The notes below the pieces were generated by a model, which ran no database searches, was not told the DNA's origin, and saw nothing but the letters and a program-made list of their open reading frames with translations. A stretch of DNA of 64,000 nt from Allorhodopirellula solitaria. Its GTDB lineage: Bacteria; Planctomycetota; Planctomycetia; Pirellulales; Pirellulaceae. Numbering within the stretch: position 1 is the first letter of the stretch; every line of letters begins with the position of its first letter. The position numbers were made by a program, and so were the translations under genes. Positions 9,031 to 17,710 of this stretch are shown one piece after another. The stretch covers positions 131,182 through 195,181 of the forward strand of contig NZ_SJPK01000003.1 in the NCBI RefSeq assembly GCF_007859855.1, given 5' to 3'.

Positions 9031-9949
9031 CGCGTGGATCAAATGGTTGAAACACCTCGTGATCGGCATTCACTCCTAGATGCATCCTGCCGTCACGAAC
9101 CCATCGCTCGACGGCTACCCGAGACATCGTGATCCTGCGTTTCATGCCATAGGGCAAGTGAGATGCAATGCGGCGTAGAAACGATTTTTGCTCTGGAAGA
9201 ACATTCAGTTCGTCACCAGCCACAGAATGGTCACTGCGAGACTCCCATTGCGAAACATAGTCGGGCTGTAGTGGTGACGTAGCAAACACGTCTGCGTCCG
9301 AGGTCTTCGTACCTCGTACAAGTAGGTAGGTCGACTTACAATTGACCTTCTCCGCCCGTCGACGAATTACTTCCGGGTCGGCAACCCGAAACCATCTCCT
9401 CGACTCGCGCCCTTCGTAAAGATAGATAGCGTCCGTCTGGAATCCATTCGCGGGGCTGAACGCACGAAAGTAGAGTTCAGGACTCAATTGGTAGAACCCA
9501 TGTCCCATTTCATTGTTCGCCGGGGTCGCTCCAAAGTAGGTACCTCCTATCTTCAACATTTTCATGCAGCTCTTCAGCGCGATCGGGAAATGGAAAACGT
9601 GCTCGAGTGTGCCACCATCAATCAGAAATGAATACTGACCGTGGAATGCTCGCGGAACCGGAGTGTTAAAATCATGAACATGCGTCGCGCCCTCGTAGTC
9701 TGAATAATCGAATGATTCGACCGTTCGAGCCCCCAATACTTTGAAGAGCTCGTCAGCATAGCCAGAGTTATGAGCAGCTCTGATCCGGTCAACGGGCAGA
9801 CGCAAGTCAAATTCGCCGTTCAAGATTTGCTCGCACTGCTCAACAGAAACGTGAATCCCCTGCCGACCGATCATTGCGGTCCTCTCAAAACGATTTCCCC
9901 GTTTGAATTCGCGGGCGAGAAACCGGAGCGCGTTCGGATTAATTCCCAC
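9023..9949 (-). CDS. Methyltransferase-like protein, SAM fold
   Basis: The frame opens at a TTG at 9985, but the GTG at 9947-9949 reduces overlap with the upstream gene to 11 bases and is preferred (308 residues). The central part has VLGARTVESFDYSDYEG (weak glycine motif), FLIDGGTLEHVFHFPIAL, where a methyltransferase post-II strand would lie, and MLKIGGTYFGATPAN. The classical GxGxG is degenerate, so catalysis is uncertain. The remaining C-terminal part is basic. It is coupled to the orphan methyltransferase fragment downstream, raising the possibility that the two act together. Confidence 0.7.
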   Translation of the reverse strand: MGINPNALRFLAREFKRGNRFERTAMIGRQGIHVSVEQCEQILNGEFDLRLPVDRIRAAHNSGYADELFKVLGARTVESFDYSDYEGATHVHDFNTPVPRAFHGQYSFLIDGGTLEHVFHFPIALKSCMKMLKIGGTYFGATPANNEMGHGFYQLSPELYFRAFSPANGFQTDAIYLYEGRESRRWFRVADPEVIRRRAEKVNCKSTYLLVRGTKTSDADVFATSPLQPDYVSQWESRSDHSVAGDELNVLPEQKSFLRRIASHLPYGMKRRITMSRVAVERWVRDGRMHLGVNADHEVFQPFDPRDD

Positions 9950-11081
9950 CGCAGGGTCGCCTATAGAAAGATTCGATTTCCACAATATTCTGTGCTGTCA
10001 AAACAATATCCTGGGTGGTTGCGAAGCTTCGGTACTCCTCGCAGACGGCAGGGTTGGACAAGGTGTCCCCCACCGCGTACTCATACGAATGCCCTAATGC
10101 CTCTGCCATGGACCAATAGTGCGTTCGATCGCCGACCGGATCATTGAAAAGTTCGAGAATCTGAAGTTCCGGCTGAGCGAAGTACATGTTCACCAGTCCG
10201 GCTCCGTGCGGGCCCGCGACGTGAGTCGCTTCCGCAAACAGCTTTGCTTGCTCCGCCTGCGAGAATTCCTCGAGACAGACCACTTGGACGCCGCATCGTT
10301 GAAACACGTCCTGTAGATCGTTCTCATTAACGACTCGCCGCGCCCACGCATTGCGACGCGACACGTATAGTTTCTTATCACCACGAATCGCATTCGGTGA
10401 GAAATGGCCACGCAGTCGATCACGCAGCCAGTCGGAGGAAACCGGCTCATCAAAACGCGTCGGCACGATAGGCGGGCAGAAGTGCAGACGCTCGACATGC
10501 ACTTCGACATGTGCGGCGAGCGGAACCATTCGATCTTTATTCACTCCGATCGCCTCTAACAGCGACCGCTGAGACAGTGTCATTCCCTCAGGCACAATCA
10601 ACCTGACACTCTCTGGCAACTGCGCCCATACTTGGTGCAAATGCAACAGCACATCATGAATCCAGTGATAATGCTCGCGACAAAACTTGGAGACAATCGA
10701 AAGATAGTCGCCGGGCCAATACTCTTTACGACACCGTGGTTGCCACCGCTGGAAATAATCCGGGTGATCGGTGACGTAAGCCAGATTGCGTGTGTGATAG
10801 TCAACGACGAAAGTTCCATCGGGCAAAATGACGAGCCCCGCGAAGCCCTTCACACGGGCATTCTCGATCACCGTCAGAGATCGTTCATTCGTTTCGAACG
10901 TTTGCTGGTCGACGAACCCACGGGGGCAGTCCCCACTCCCAACGGGTAAATCGCGACGGCAAACCTCAGCGGGTCTGAGGCGTTGCATCGGTACGTCGTG
11001 CTCACGACACCATGGGCGAATGTCTTGGCACACGCCCGGATCGCGTCGATTCACCGACCGCAAGGCCTCTTTCACTACCAT
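9939..11081 (-). CDS. Glycosyltransferase family 61 (DUF563)
   Basis: The C-terminal half has KKLYVSRRNAWARRVVNEND and GPHGAGLVNMYFAQPELQILELF, the signature of GT61/DUF563 enzymes (xylosyl or GlcNAc-type transferases in eukaryotes; capsule and LPS transferases in bacteria). The ATG at 11079-11081 leaves 19 bases after the upstream GT2 stop and gives 380 residues; the longer frame to 11165 overlaps the neighbour by 65 bases and is unlikely. The conserved histidine in HWIHDVL also fits. The donor is unknown. Confidence 0.88.
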   Translation of the reverse strand: MVVKEALRSVNRRDPGVCQDIRPWCREHDVPMQRLRPAEVCRRDLPVGSGDCPRGFVDQQTFETNERSLTVIENARVKGFAGLVILPDGTFVVDYHTRNLAYVTDHPDYFQRWQPRCRKEYWPGDYLSIVSKFCREHYHWIHDVLLHLHQVWAQLPESVRLIVPEGMTLSQRSLLEAIGVNKDRMVPLAAHVEVHVERLHFCPPIVPTRFDEPVSSDWLRDRLRGHFSPNAIRGDKKLYVSRRNAWARRVVNENDLQDVFQRCGVQVVCLEEFSQAEQAKLFAEATHVAGPHGAGLVNMYFAQPELQILELFNDPVGDRTHYWSMAEALGHSYEYAVGDTLSNPAVCEEYRSFATTQDIVLTAQNIVEIESFYRRPCGGN

Positions 11082-11100
11082 CGTCAATCGATTCACCGGC

Positions 11101-11985
11101 CTACAGGAATTTGTACTCGTTGACGTGCCACGAGGGCGGGTCTCCCGACAGCAGACCGTCTGCATCCATCACGATCTTCTGCGCGGAATACCCCAATGTT
11201 CGCCGCAACAAACTCCTAAGGACGGGAGCATTCTGGAGACCGGCTGAATAAACGAGTCGTCGCAACTGAGTCACGAGACCGTGATCGCAAAGGTGCTCCT
11301 CGCGCAGTACTCGATCTTGCTCACGTCCGGCCGCATGTCGCCAACGCTGATCCGCCCGCTGTCGCAGACACGCCAAAGGAATGTCCACCACATGACAATC
11401 GGAATGCTGGAAGAAGTGAAACCATAAGTCCATATCGGCTGCGTGGCTATGCCGCGTCGGAATCTGGCCGCCTACGGCTTTGTCGAAAAGCGAGCGTCTC
11501 CAGAATGTTTGCTCCTGTTGGATGAAATTGCTACCACGACGAACATTCTCACAATAAGCATCGCCTGACATCCCAGCATCACTATGGGCCTGCAGCACGC
11601 CATACTCACTACAAATCACGAGCATGCGACTGGTCAGCCACTGCACATCAGGCAAAGACTGAAAAATGGACCCCAGTGCCCCGAGACACCCTGGCAGTAG
11701 GAAGTCGTCGGAGTTGATCCACCCCAGCACTTCGCCACTGGCACGCTCAAACCCCTTGTTGATCGCGTGGTACTGTCCCTCATCAGGTTCCGAGACCCAA
11801 TACGCAAGTTGGCTCTCGTACTTTTGGATAATATCCACGCTACCATCGGTACTACCACCATCGATAACAATGTACTCGAGATTCGGATAGCCTTGGCTGA
11901 GCACCGACTCGATGGTTTGCTGAATGAACGGAGCCTGATTGTAATTCACCGTAATGAGGCTGATGCGAGGAGGAACCGTGTTCAT
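11101..11985 (-). CDS. Glycosyltransferase family 2
   Basis: The first 110 residues have every GT2 landmark: ISLITVNYNQAPFIQQTIES, EYIVIDGGSTDGSVDII, and GQYHAINKGFERASGEVLGWINSDD, ending in the metal-binding aspartates. The rest (294 residues in all) is shorter than polymerising GT2 enzymes and has no membrane segments, so it is a simple transferase. The ATG overlaps the preceding GT4 stop in an ATGA. Enzymes of this subgroup often act in O-antigen loci on undecaprenyl-linked acceptors. Confidence 0.92.
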   Translation of the reverse strand: MNTVPPRISLITVNYNQAPFIQQTIESVLSQGYPNLEYIVIDGGSTDGSVDIIQKYESQLAYWVSEPDEGQYHAINKGFERASGEVLGWINSDDFLLPGCLGALGSIFQSLPDVQWLTSRMLVICSEYGVLQAHSDAGMSGDAYCENVRRGSNFIQQEQTFWRRSLFDKAVGGQIPTRHSHAADMDLWFHFFQHSDCHVVDIPLACLRQRADQRWRHAAGREQDRVLREEHLCDHGLVTQLRRLVYSAGLQNAPVLRSLLRRTLGYSAQKIVMDADGLLSGDPPSWHVNEYKFL

Positions 11986-13265
11986 GAGACGTCCAAGTCC
12001 TTCATTGACGCCACCTTACGATACAGCGTCATGTAATCGCTGAGCATATCCTGGAAATCACGAACACTCCGACGAACTAAGTCCATCGGCGGTAGTGTTT
12101 GGGTCGTCAACAGAGAACATGCCTTGCGAACGAATCCTTGAAAGTCGCGATCTGCAACGAGATACCCATTAGTAACTCCGTCAACAAGCTCTTTAGTGCC
12201 GCTGTTGTCGAAAGCGAGTACAGGCACCCCACACGCCTGTGATTCGAGCACGGTATTTGGGCAGTTATCCTGCAAAGACGGAAACAGCACGAGATCAACT
12301 GCAGAATACAGAAGAGAGAGGTAAGATGACGGCAGACTCTCTACAATAGTTACCTCTGGACGTCTCCCAATTGAATGCTTTGAATCACCGACAATCAACA
12401 AATGAAACGGAAGTTTTCCTAGCTTTTCAAGCTGATCTAGCAAGGCGTGGGCCCCCTTACGCTTCGGCGCCCCATCACTGCCGAATACCAAGGCGATAGG
12501 CGCCGATTTGTGAACATTCAAAAACTCGCGACAAAAACCGCGATCCACCCGTCGGAACAGAGACTTATTTACTCCATTCGGTATAATGACCCTGGGAAAC
12601 CGCTTGAATATCGGGCTTTGGGCTACCAGTGAATCCATCCATTCGCTCTGCGCCACAATTGTCATGAGTTCAGAAGGGATGCGTGCAATGCACTCCCCCT
12701 TTAACCGAAAATTTGAAGCAATTCGCTGCTTGGCTTTCTCGTCGTGTATCTGCGGGCAACCACGACACCCGTTCAGAAAACCATTGCAGAAGTCTGGATA
12801 GTGGCAACCACCCGTCATCGGATTCAAGTCAGCAAATCGCCAGACAATAGGAACCTCAGGACTGGACCGAAAGAAGTCAGCCCAATCAATGAGATGCGAC
12901 GTCCAGTTCAACTGAATCAAATCAGTATCGGGTGGTATCCTGGACCAGATCCCCTTAGGCCTCGCCTCTACATCGGAAAACATGTCTATCCCACACCCTC
13001 CGTCCAAGACATGCCGCATCCTAAACTCCCAGTCTTCCGAGACCATCCTTTGCCAAAGCCCTCGCTTACCTGGGCCACTCACTGCAATAGTCCTCTTGCC
13101 GTTGGCATTGCCATTCAAGCATAGAAGCCGTGAGTCGACACCTAACTGAACCAATCCATTGTGGATGCGGTTTGCAGCTAGACCTGCGCCTCCAGACTTC
13201 TCGTAGGTCGACAAATGTATAATTTTCAGAAGATGTCTCTTCTTGTAAAAACGGCACCTGGGCAA
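11982..13265 (-). CDS. Glycosyltransferase family 4
   Basis: The protein begins LKIIHLSTYEKSGGAGLAANRIHNGL, with the GGAG loop of GT4 enzymes, and includes GCRGCPQIHD (a four-cysteine patch around residues 160-170) and a donor-domain strand LVFGSDGAPKRKGAHALLDQL. Near the end are FPSLQDNCPNTVLESQACGVPV and FDNSGTKELV, the standard ExxxxE-like donor site. No ATG precedes this N-terminus; the TTG at 13263-13265 is the only conventional candidate I see. The cysteine patch is common in WcaC/colanic-acid-like transferases that use fucose or galactose. Confidence 0.88.
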   Translation of the reverse strand: MPRCRFYKKRHLLKIIHLSTYEKSGGAGLAANRIHNGLVQLGVDSRLLCLNGNANGKRTIAVSGPGKRGLWQRMVSEDWEFRMRHVLDGGCGIDMFSDVEARPKGIWSRIPPDTDLIQLNWTSHLIDWADFFRSSPEVPIVWRFADLNPMTGGCHYPDFCNGFLNGCRGCPQIHDEKAKQRIASNFRLKGECIARIPSELMTIVAQSEWMDSLVAQSPIFKRFPRVIIPNGVNKSLFRRVDRGFCREFLNVHKSAPIALVFGSDGAPKRKGAHALLDQLEKLGKLPFHLLIVGDSKHSIGRRPEVTIVESLPSSYLSLLYSAVDLVLFPSLQDNCPNTVLESQACGVPVLAFDNSGTKELVDGVTNGYLVADRDFQGFVRKACSLLTTQTLPPMDLVRRSVRDFQDMLSDYMTLYRKVASMKDLDVS

Positions 13266-13352
13266 GCCCGCAGAAGCGGCACAGAACCGAACCTGGTATT
13301 ATTAGTCGACGCAAAGACACCGAGCAATTCCGTGTCACAAGAACGCAAGGTT

Positions 13353-14210
13353 CTAGACCAGTTTCAGTGACTCAACATAGATTGAATCAGGCTTATACGG
13401 ACTTCCATCGGGCTCAATGTCGATCCCAAATTCATCCCAGTTTCTAATCATACTCTCTAATGGATCCTGGACACGAAAATCCACGAAGCCGTGAGACGTC
13501 AGCAGCGACTGCAGCTGAATGGCGTCATACATCCACTTGTGCACTTCACCGGACATCCGAAACCTCCCAATAGAGCAAGCCGCAGATGAGTATTCCGGGC
13601 ATAGCTTGCTCACCAGAAATCGCTTCAACCGCCCCTTTATGCCCCCGAACGAAGTCTGAGTATGCTGCCTTGGAGCGACCGAGGGACTTGAAGCGTGAGT
13701 CTGCTTGTCCTCATCCCCATTCCTCTCCACCCAAATACGACGCGCGGTACTGCTAGTGTTAGCAAGTTGCTTTAACACTGATTTCTCCACAGAATTGAGC
13801 ATCTCTTTCATCTGACCTCCTGACTTCTCTCTCGCCAACTGGTCAACAATCTGAATAACAGACCAGTCAAGCTCCCACAATTCCCCCCCCTGCCTTACGC
13901 GATTCAACACGCCAAGGTACTTACGACAGAGAAGCTCCAGGTCCGGGACAACGATGCGCACAACCCCGCCAGGTTTCAAAATACGCATGCACTCTTGAAT
14001 AAACTGATTTGCTTCTTTGCGGGTAAAGTGCTCTAAAACGTGAGAGCTATAGACCACATCGAAAAAACTGTCCTCGAACGGGAATGACTCCCGAAGGTTT
14101 GCGGCTAGCACCGCTCGATCAGCCGGCACAAAGTCGACGTTCACCCATCCTTCACGAAATCGATTCCCACATCCGAGGTTAAGACATTGGTATTCTTTCG
14201 GAGGCGTCAT
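13353..14210 (-). CDS. Class I SAM-dependent methyltransferase
   Basis: The motif LNLGCGNRFREGWVNVDF begins at residue 10 and is followed by SFPFEDSFFDVVYSSHVLEHF and ILKPGGVVRIVVPDLE, a clear Methyltransf_11-type layout. The 285 residues include a poorly conserved polar middle part (about 140-190) rich in serine, threonine and lysine. It is one of several methyltransferases directly downstream of the exporter, fitting methyl decoration or chain capping of the glycan. It shares one base with the next methyltransferase gene upstream. Confidence 0.88.
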   Translation of the reverse strand: MTPPKEYQCLNLGCGNRFREGWVNVDFVPADRAVLAANLRESFPFEDSFFDVVYSSHVLEHFTRKEANQFIQECMRILKPGGVVRIVVPDLELLCRKYLGVLNRVRQGGELWELDWSVIQIVDQLAREKSGGQMKEMLNSVEKSVLKQLANTSSTARRIWVERNGDEDKQTHASSPSVAPRQHTQTSFGGIKGRLKRFLVSKLCPEYSSAACSIGRFRMSGEVHKWMYDAIQLQSLLTSHGFVDFRVQDPLESMIRNWDEFGIDIEPDGSPYKPDSIYVESLKLV

Positions 14211-15154
14211 CAGCTACTCGTCGATTCGTTCGTCTTGCGAAATTCAATATAAATACTCTGCCCGGTTAGCAAACGTCGCAACGGTGATCGTGTGACTGCC
14301 TGCACAGTGCGTTTTCCTAAGCTACGCAACTTGCGAGGGAGATGGGAAAACGCTACGTCAATTCGATGGTTCTGAACCGACTCGAAGCCAGGGCGATGCA
14401 CGCAAGACAATGGCTCACGACGAACCCGCAGAACACGAACAGGAAGAACCTCTGAAAGAAATCGGAGAGACGTCTCTGACCACTGCAGCATATGATGCGG
14501 GGGGATGTCCAAAAGATTATCTTGTGAACCAAGGAAGCTGTCATTGTTGGGGACTGCAATCACCAACCGGCCACCGGTCTTGAGCGTTCTCAGAGCGTCG
14601 TTCACGAACCCAAGAGGATCCGACACATGCTCAAGAACCTGAAATGCGCAAACCACGTCGAATGCCGCAGGGTCGCTTGCTACGAACTCTGAGATTCCTC
14701 CATGAAACACGTCCAGGCCACGACGTCTCGTGAACGCAACTGATGCACCATTCAGCTCCACTCCCACCGCTTCCACTTTCCTTGCCTTGCAAGCGTCGAG
14801 AAATGCTCCCGAACCACACCCCACCTCAAGAACCCGAAGGTCCCCAGAGAGGCCTGCCAAGACCTCACGATGCTCCCAACGCGGCTTTCGGTAATACTCG
14901 TCGCCCCAGTGCTCCAGTTTGTGCGTGTGGAACTCTGAGTAAAACTGATCGCTACCTGCTATATTTAGCGGAGTAAAGAACCTAATCGTCGAGTGCTCAC
15001 CTTGCATCAAAGAAATCTGAGACTTCTTAGCAATCAACTCTGAAGAAATATCGATTTCATAATTCTCTTTCCATCGCCGGACGATTTCGCTTGTGTCGAA
15101 TGTTCTAATGCAAACAATATCTTCTAGTGCCAACGGACTCATATCTGCTTTCAT
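14210..15154 (-). CDS. Class I SAM-dependent methyltransferase
   Basis: The SAM site VLEVGCGSGAFLDACKARKV lies near residue 107-126, with AVGVELNG, AFDVVCAFQVLEHVSDPLGF and TLKTGGRLVIAVPNNDS following, the classic Methyltransf_23 order. The N-terminal 100 residues form an extra domain with a FHTHKLEHWGDEYYRKP segment. The ATG overlaps the Wzt stop by 4 bases. Direct coupling to an ABC exporter ATPase carrying a C-terminal glycan-binding domain resembles O9a-type systems, where a methyltransferase (WbdD) caps the chain before export; that analogy is inference. Confidence 0.88.
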   Translation of the reverse strand: MKADMSPLALEDIVCIRTFDTSEIVRRWKENYEIDISSELIAKKSQISLMQGEHSTIRFFTPLNIAGSDQFYSEFHTHKLEHWGDEYYRKPRWEHREVLAGLSGDLRVLEVGCGSGAFLDACKARKVEAVGVELNGASVAFTRRRGLDVFHGGISEFVASDPAAFDVVCAFQVLEHVSDPLGFVNDALRTLKTGGRLVIAVPNNDSFLGSQDNLLDIPPHHMLQWSETSLRFLSEVLPVRVLRVRREPLSCVHRPGFESVQNHRIDVAFSHLPRKLRSLGKRTVQAVTRSPLRRLLTGQSIYIEFRKTNESTSS

Positions 15155-16440
15155 ACGACCGAACTATCAGCATTCTGGCTAGCCGACCATGCGCAGTCGA
15201 CCTGGACAACACCAATATCTGCTCCTACATACCTGCTGAAATGAAAACCATCGTCAAATGCTGAGAATCGAACGACGCTTTTCAGACTTTGCAGAATCTG
15301 GCTATTCGGCACAAATGCAGCCACAGTAACTGAGTATTCCCCTGCGACGAGCGTATTTGCTGGAATCGCAACGGACTCACTGTAAAACCCGACCTGCATC
15401 TGCTGCTTGAAATGCTGAGATCTTTCAACAGTGAACAGGCGAGTCTCGTAACTATTAAATATCGCGACAGCAATTTCGAGCCCGGGCACCTCCTGCCGGC
15501 ACTCATATTCTAAACTGATTCGGACTGGCTGCCCTATGCTAAACCGGAATGCGTTTCTACCTTCGTCACTGCAGAGTTCTATTTTATGAAATTGAAATGA
15601 ACTGTTCGGAGTCAGTGAAATCGTCGCACTGGTCTCGGGGTTCTGTGATTGCTCATTGAGTTGCAGATATCGCTTGACTGCGAGTTTTGTAGGCATGGGT
15701 GGCTCGGCGACTCCGTTAACCAATATGCAGGATCGATCACACAGTCCCATCACCGATCCCATGTTATGGCTGACGAATACTACCGTCCTTCCGAGCTGAC
15801 CTGAAACCTGTTTCATTTTGCCAATGCATTTTTTTTGAAATCCGGCATCACCAACTGCTAATACCTCATCTACCACCAGGATCTCGCACTCAAGGTGTGC
15901 CGCAACAGCAAACCCTAACCTGACTGTCATGCCGCTACTGTAGCGTTTGACGGGAGTGTCTATGTATTTCGCACAGCCGCTAAAGTCAACGATAGCGTCA
16001 AGCTGCCTGGTGATCTCACGGCGCTGCATGCCGAGTATTGCGCCGTTGAGATAGATGTTTTCGCGACCGGTCAGTTCGGGGTGAAAGCCGGTGCCGACTT
16101 CAAGTAAGCTAGCGATTCGGCCTTTGGTTTTAATGCTGCCGGTCGTCGGGGCTGTAACGCGGGAGAGCAGCTTTAATAGAGTGCTTTTGCCAGCACCATT
16201 ACGACCAATGATTCCAAGGATTTCACCCTGCTCAACAGTAAAGTTGACGTCTTTAAGCGCCCACACATACTCACCACCTCTTTCTTCTCGATCGTTTAAC
16301 GCCCCCACTTTACCGAACGGATCAGGCTTACCTCGTAATCTCGCCCAGGCGCGGTGCAGGTCGTGCGATAGCGTACCGGTTCCAACTTCGCCGAGGCGAT
16401 ATTGTTTCGAGATGTCTTCGAACTGAATCGCTACGCTCAA
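15151..16440 (-). CDS. wzt: Polysaccharide ABC exporter ATPase with C-terminal binding domain
   Basis: The first 250 residues are an ABC ATPase with Walker A GRNGAGKST, signature YSSGM, Walker B ILVVDEVLAVGD and the H-loop FVSHN. The remaining 180 residues are beta-rich (LTPNSSFQFHKIELCSDEG, EYECRQEVPGLEIAVAIFNSY) and match the position of the Wzt C-terminal domain, which in E. coli O8/O9a binds the modified non-reducing end. The start is a TTG overlapping the Wzm stop (TTGA). Together with Wzm it exports the lipid-linked glycan. Confidence 0.95.
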   Translation of the reverse strand: MSVAIQFEDISKQYRLGEVGTGTLSHDLHRAWARLRGKPDPFGKVGALNDREERGGEYVWALKDVNFTVEQGEILGIIGRNGAGKSTLLKLLSRVTAPTTGSIKTKGRIASLLEVGTGFHPELTGRENIYLNGAILGMQRREITRQLDAIVDFSGCAKYIDTPVKRYSSGMTVRLGFAVAAHLECEILVVDEVLAVGDAGFQKKCIGKMKQVSGQLGRTVVFVSHNMGSVMGLCDRSCILVNGVAEPPMPTKLAVKRYLQLNEQSQNPETSATISLTPNSSFQFHKIELCSDEGRNAFRFSIGQPVRISLEYECRQEVPGLEIAVAIFNSYETRLFTVERSQHFKQQMQVGFYSESVAIPANTLVAGEYSVTVAAFVPNSQILQSLKSVVRFSAFDDGFHFSRYVGADIGVVQVDCAWSASQNADSSVV

Positions 16441-17294
16441 ACCGTATCCATGAATGTTCGTTCGACTCGGTTGAACACCGCTGTGGAAACGATGAACATC
16501 ACGACTGCGAATGCAATTGAGTACGCAAGACCGCTGACGCTGTAGTTCCCCGCGCCCAGAAAGCCGTATCGCGTTGCTTCAAATAGTGGCGTCAAGGGAT
16601 TCCAGGCTAAGTACTTGGCCACACTTGCGGGAATCTCCGAGGCTGGATAGATCACAGGTGTTGCGTACATCAGGAGTTGAACGCCGAAGCTGAGCAGGAA
16701 CACCATGTCCCGGTACTTGGTCGTCATCGCCGAAAAAAGCATGCCGAAGCCTAACCCCATCGTCGCCATGGTCGCCACAATAATGGGAAACCATAGCACC
16801 GCCGCGTTGGGATGAATCTTGCCCTGCCACCAGTACCAAAAGCAAAAGCCGAGAAAGAGCGAGAACTGGATGGCAAACCGGATCAAATTGGACGCGACAA
16901 TCGACAAGGGTGCAATCAACCGAGGGAAATACACTTTGCCAAATAGTTGTGCGTTGTCCTTGAACACAGTCGCAGTCTTGTTAAAGCACTCCGAGAAGTA
17001 GTTCCAGAACGTGATCCCACATAGGTAAAACAGGATCTGTGGCAGCCCGTCAGTGGACAGGCCTGCAATGCGACCGAAAACAAGGACGTATACAAGCGTT
17101 GTGAAGATCGGTTGGATGAAGAACCACAGCGGCCCCAGAATCGTTTGCTTGTAGAACGCGACGATGTCCCGACGCGTGAACAGGTATAGCAGATCCCGAT
17201 ACCGCCAGACTTCGCCGAGCTGCAGGGTGAAGACGGAGGAATTGGGCCGGATGACCAGATCCCAATCTCCGTCGTCATCGTCTGGTGAGTTCAT
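16437..17294 (-). CDS. wzm: Polysaccharide ABC exporter permease
   Basis: This 285-residue membrane protein has the ABC2_membrane/Wzm arrangement: an N-terminal cytoplasmic start (LGEVWRYRDLLYLFTRRDI), about six hydrophobic segments, and conserved features such as LGPLWFFIQPIF. TagG/RfbA-type permeases partner the ATPase encoded next to them, here overlapping by 4 bases. The start ATG is at 17292-17294, and it stands after a 415-base gap, so the exporter may have its own promoter in that gap. Confidence 0.95.
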   Translation of the reverse strand: MNSPDDDDGDWDLVIRPNSSVFTLQLGEVWRYRDLLYLFTRRDIVAFYKQTILGPLWFFIQPIFTTLVYVLVFGRIAGLSTDGLPQILFYLCGITFWNYFSECFNKTATVFKDNAQLFGKVYFPRLIAPLSIVASNLIRFAIQFSLFLGFCFWYWWQGKIHPNAAVLWFPIIVATMATMGLGFGMLFSAMTTKYRDMVFLLSFGVQLLMYATPVIYPASEIPASVAKYLAWNPLTPLFEATRYGFLGAGNYSVSGLAYSIAFAVVMFIVSTAVFNRVERTFMDTV

Positions 17295-17689
17295 GAATGC
17301 TGGTTGACACGGTTAACGATTAAGCAGAGGTAGAATACCTCCGCCGGCGCGGACTTCGTCCACTTGGGTGACATTCGCTGGCGAATGAGACACCCCATGG
17401 TGTTCGGTTGTAACGGGGCTCGGCCTCGCTGCGACAATTCGCAGTTCGAAGCAGGCTTCCAATCGGCTGGACGGTCCCCGCTATGGCTTCAGTCAAACGC
17501 GGGGACAGCAGCGAAAGAACCCGCCATGCCCTCAAAGAATACCTTGTCGGCAAAATCTGACTGACAAAATCATGGTTAGACGATTGATGTATTCTCCTGC
17601 CAGGTCAAATCAAAGGGTTTTGCGGCTTGGTCGGATCATTCGCACTGCAGGAGGGCTGGCTGAAACGGGCGGGAGGTGACTTGTTAGCT
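17295..17689. other. Intergenic gap within the polysaccharide cluster
   Basis: No convincing gene is present in these 395 bases. Short open frames exist on both strands, but they share no family motif I recognise and their composition is like the other repeat-rich spacers. The position, after the aminotransferase and before the exporter genes, makes it a candidate for an internal promoter on the minus strand; I cannot point to clear promoter boxes. Confidence 0.5.
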
Positions 17690-17709
17690 CAGACGGGCGG
17701 AGCCGTCTG
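17690..17709 (-). terminator. Hairpin just after aminotransferase stop
   Basis: CAGACGG at 17690-17696 pairs perfectly with CCGTCTG at 17703-17709, with a 6-base loop, one base past the aminotransferase stop codon at 17711. No T-run follows on the minus strand, so it may attenuate or stabilise the transcript rather than be a strong intrinsic terminator. Confidence 0.4.
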
Positions 17710-17710
17710 G

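Noticed and set aside
17364-17564. Short plus-strand frame in the gap before wzm
   Set aside because: No motif or ribosome site, and it overlaps an equal frame on the other strand; likely repeat-derived.
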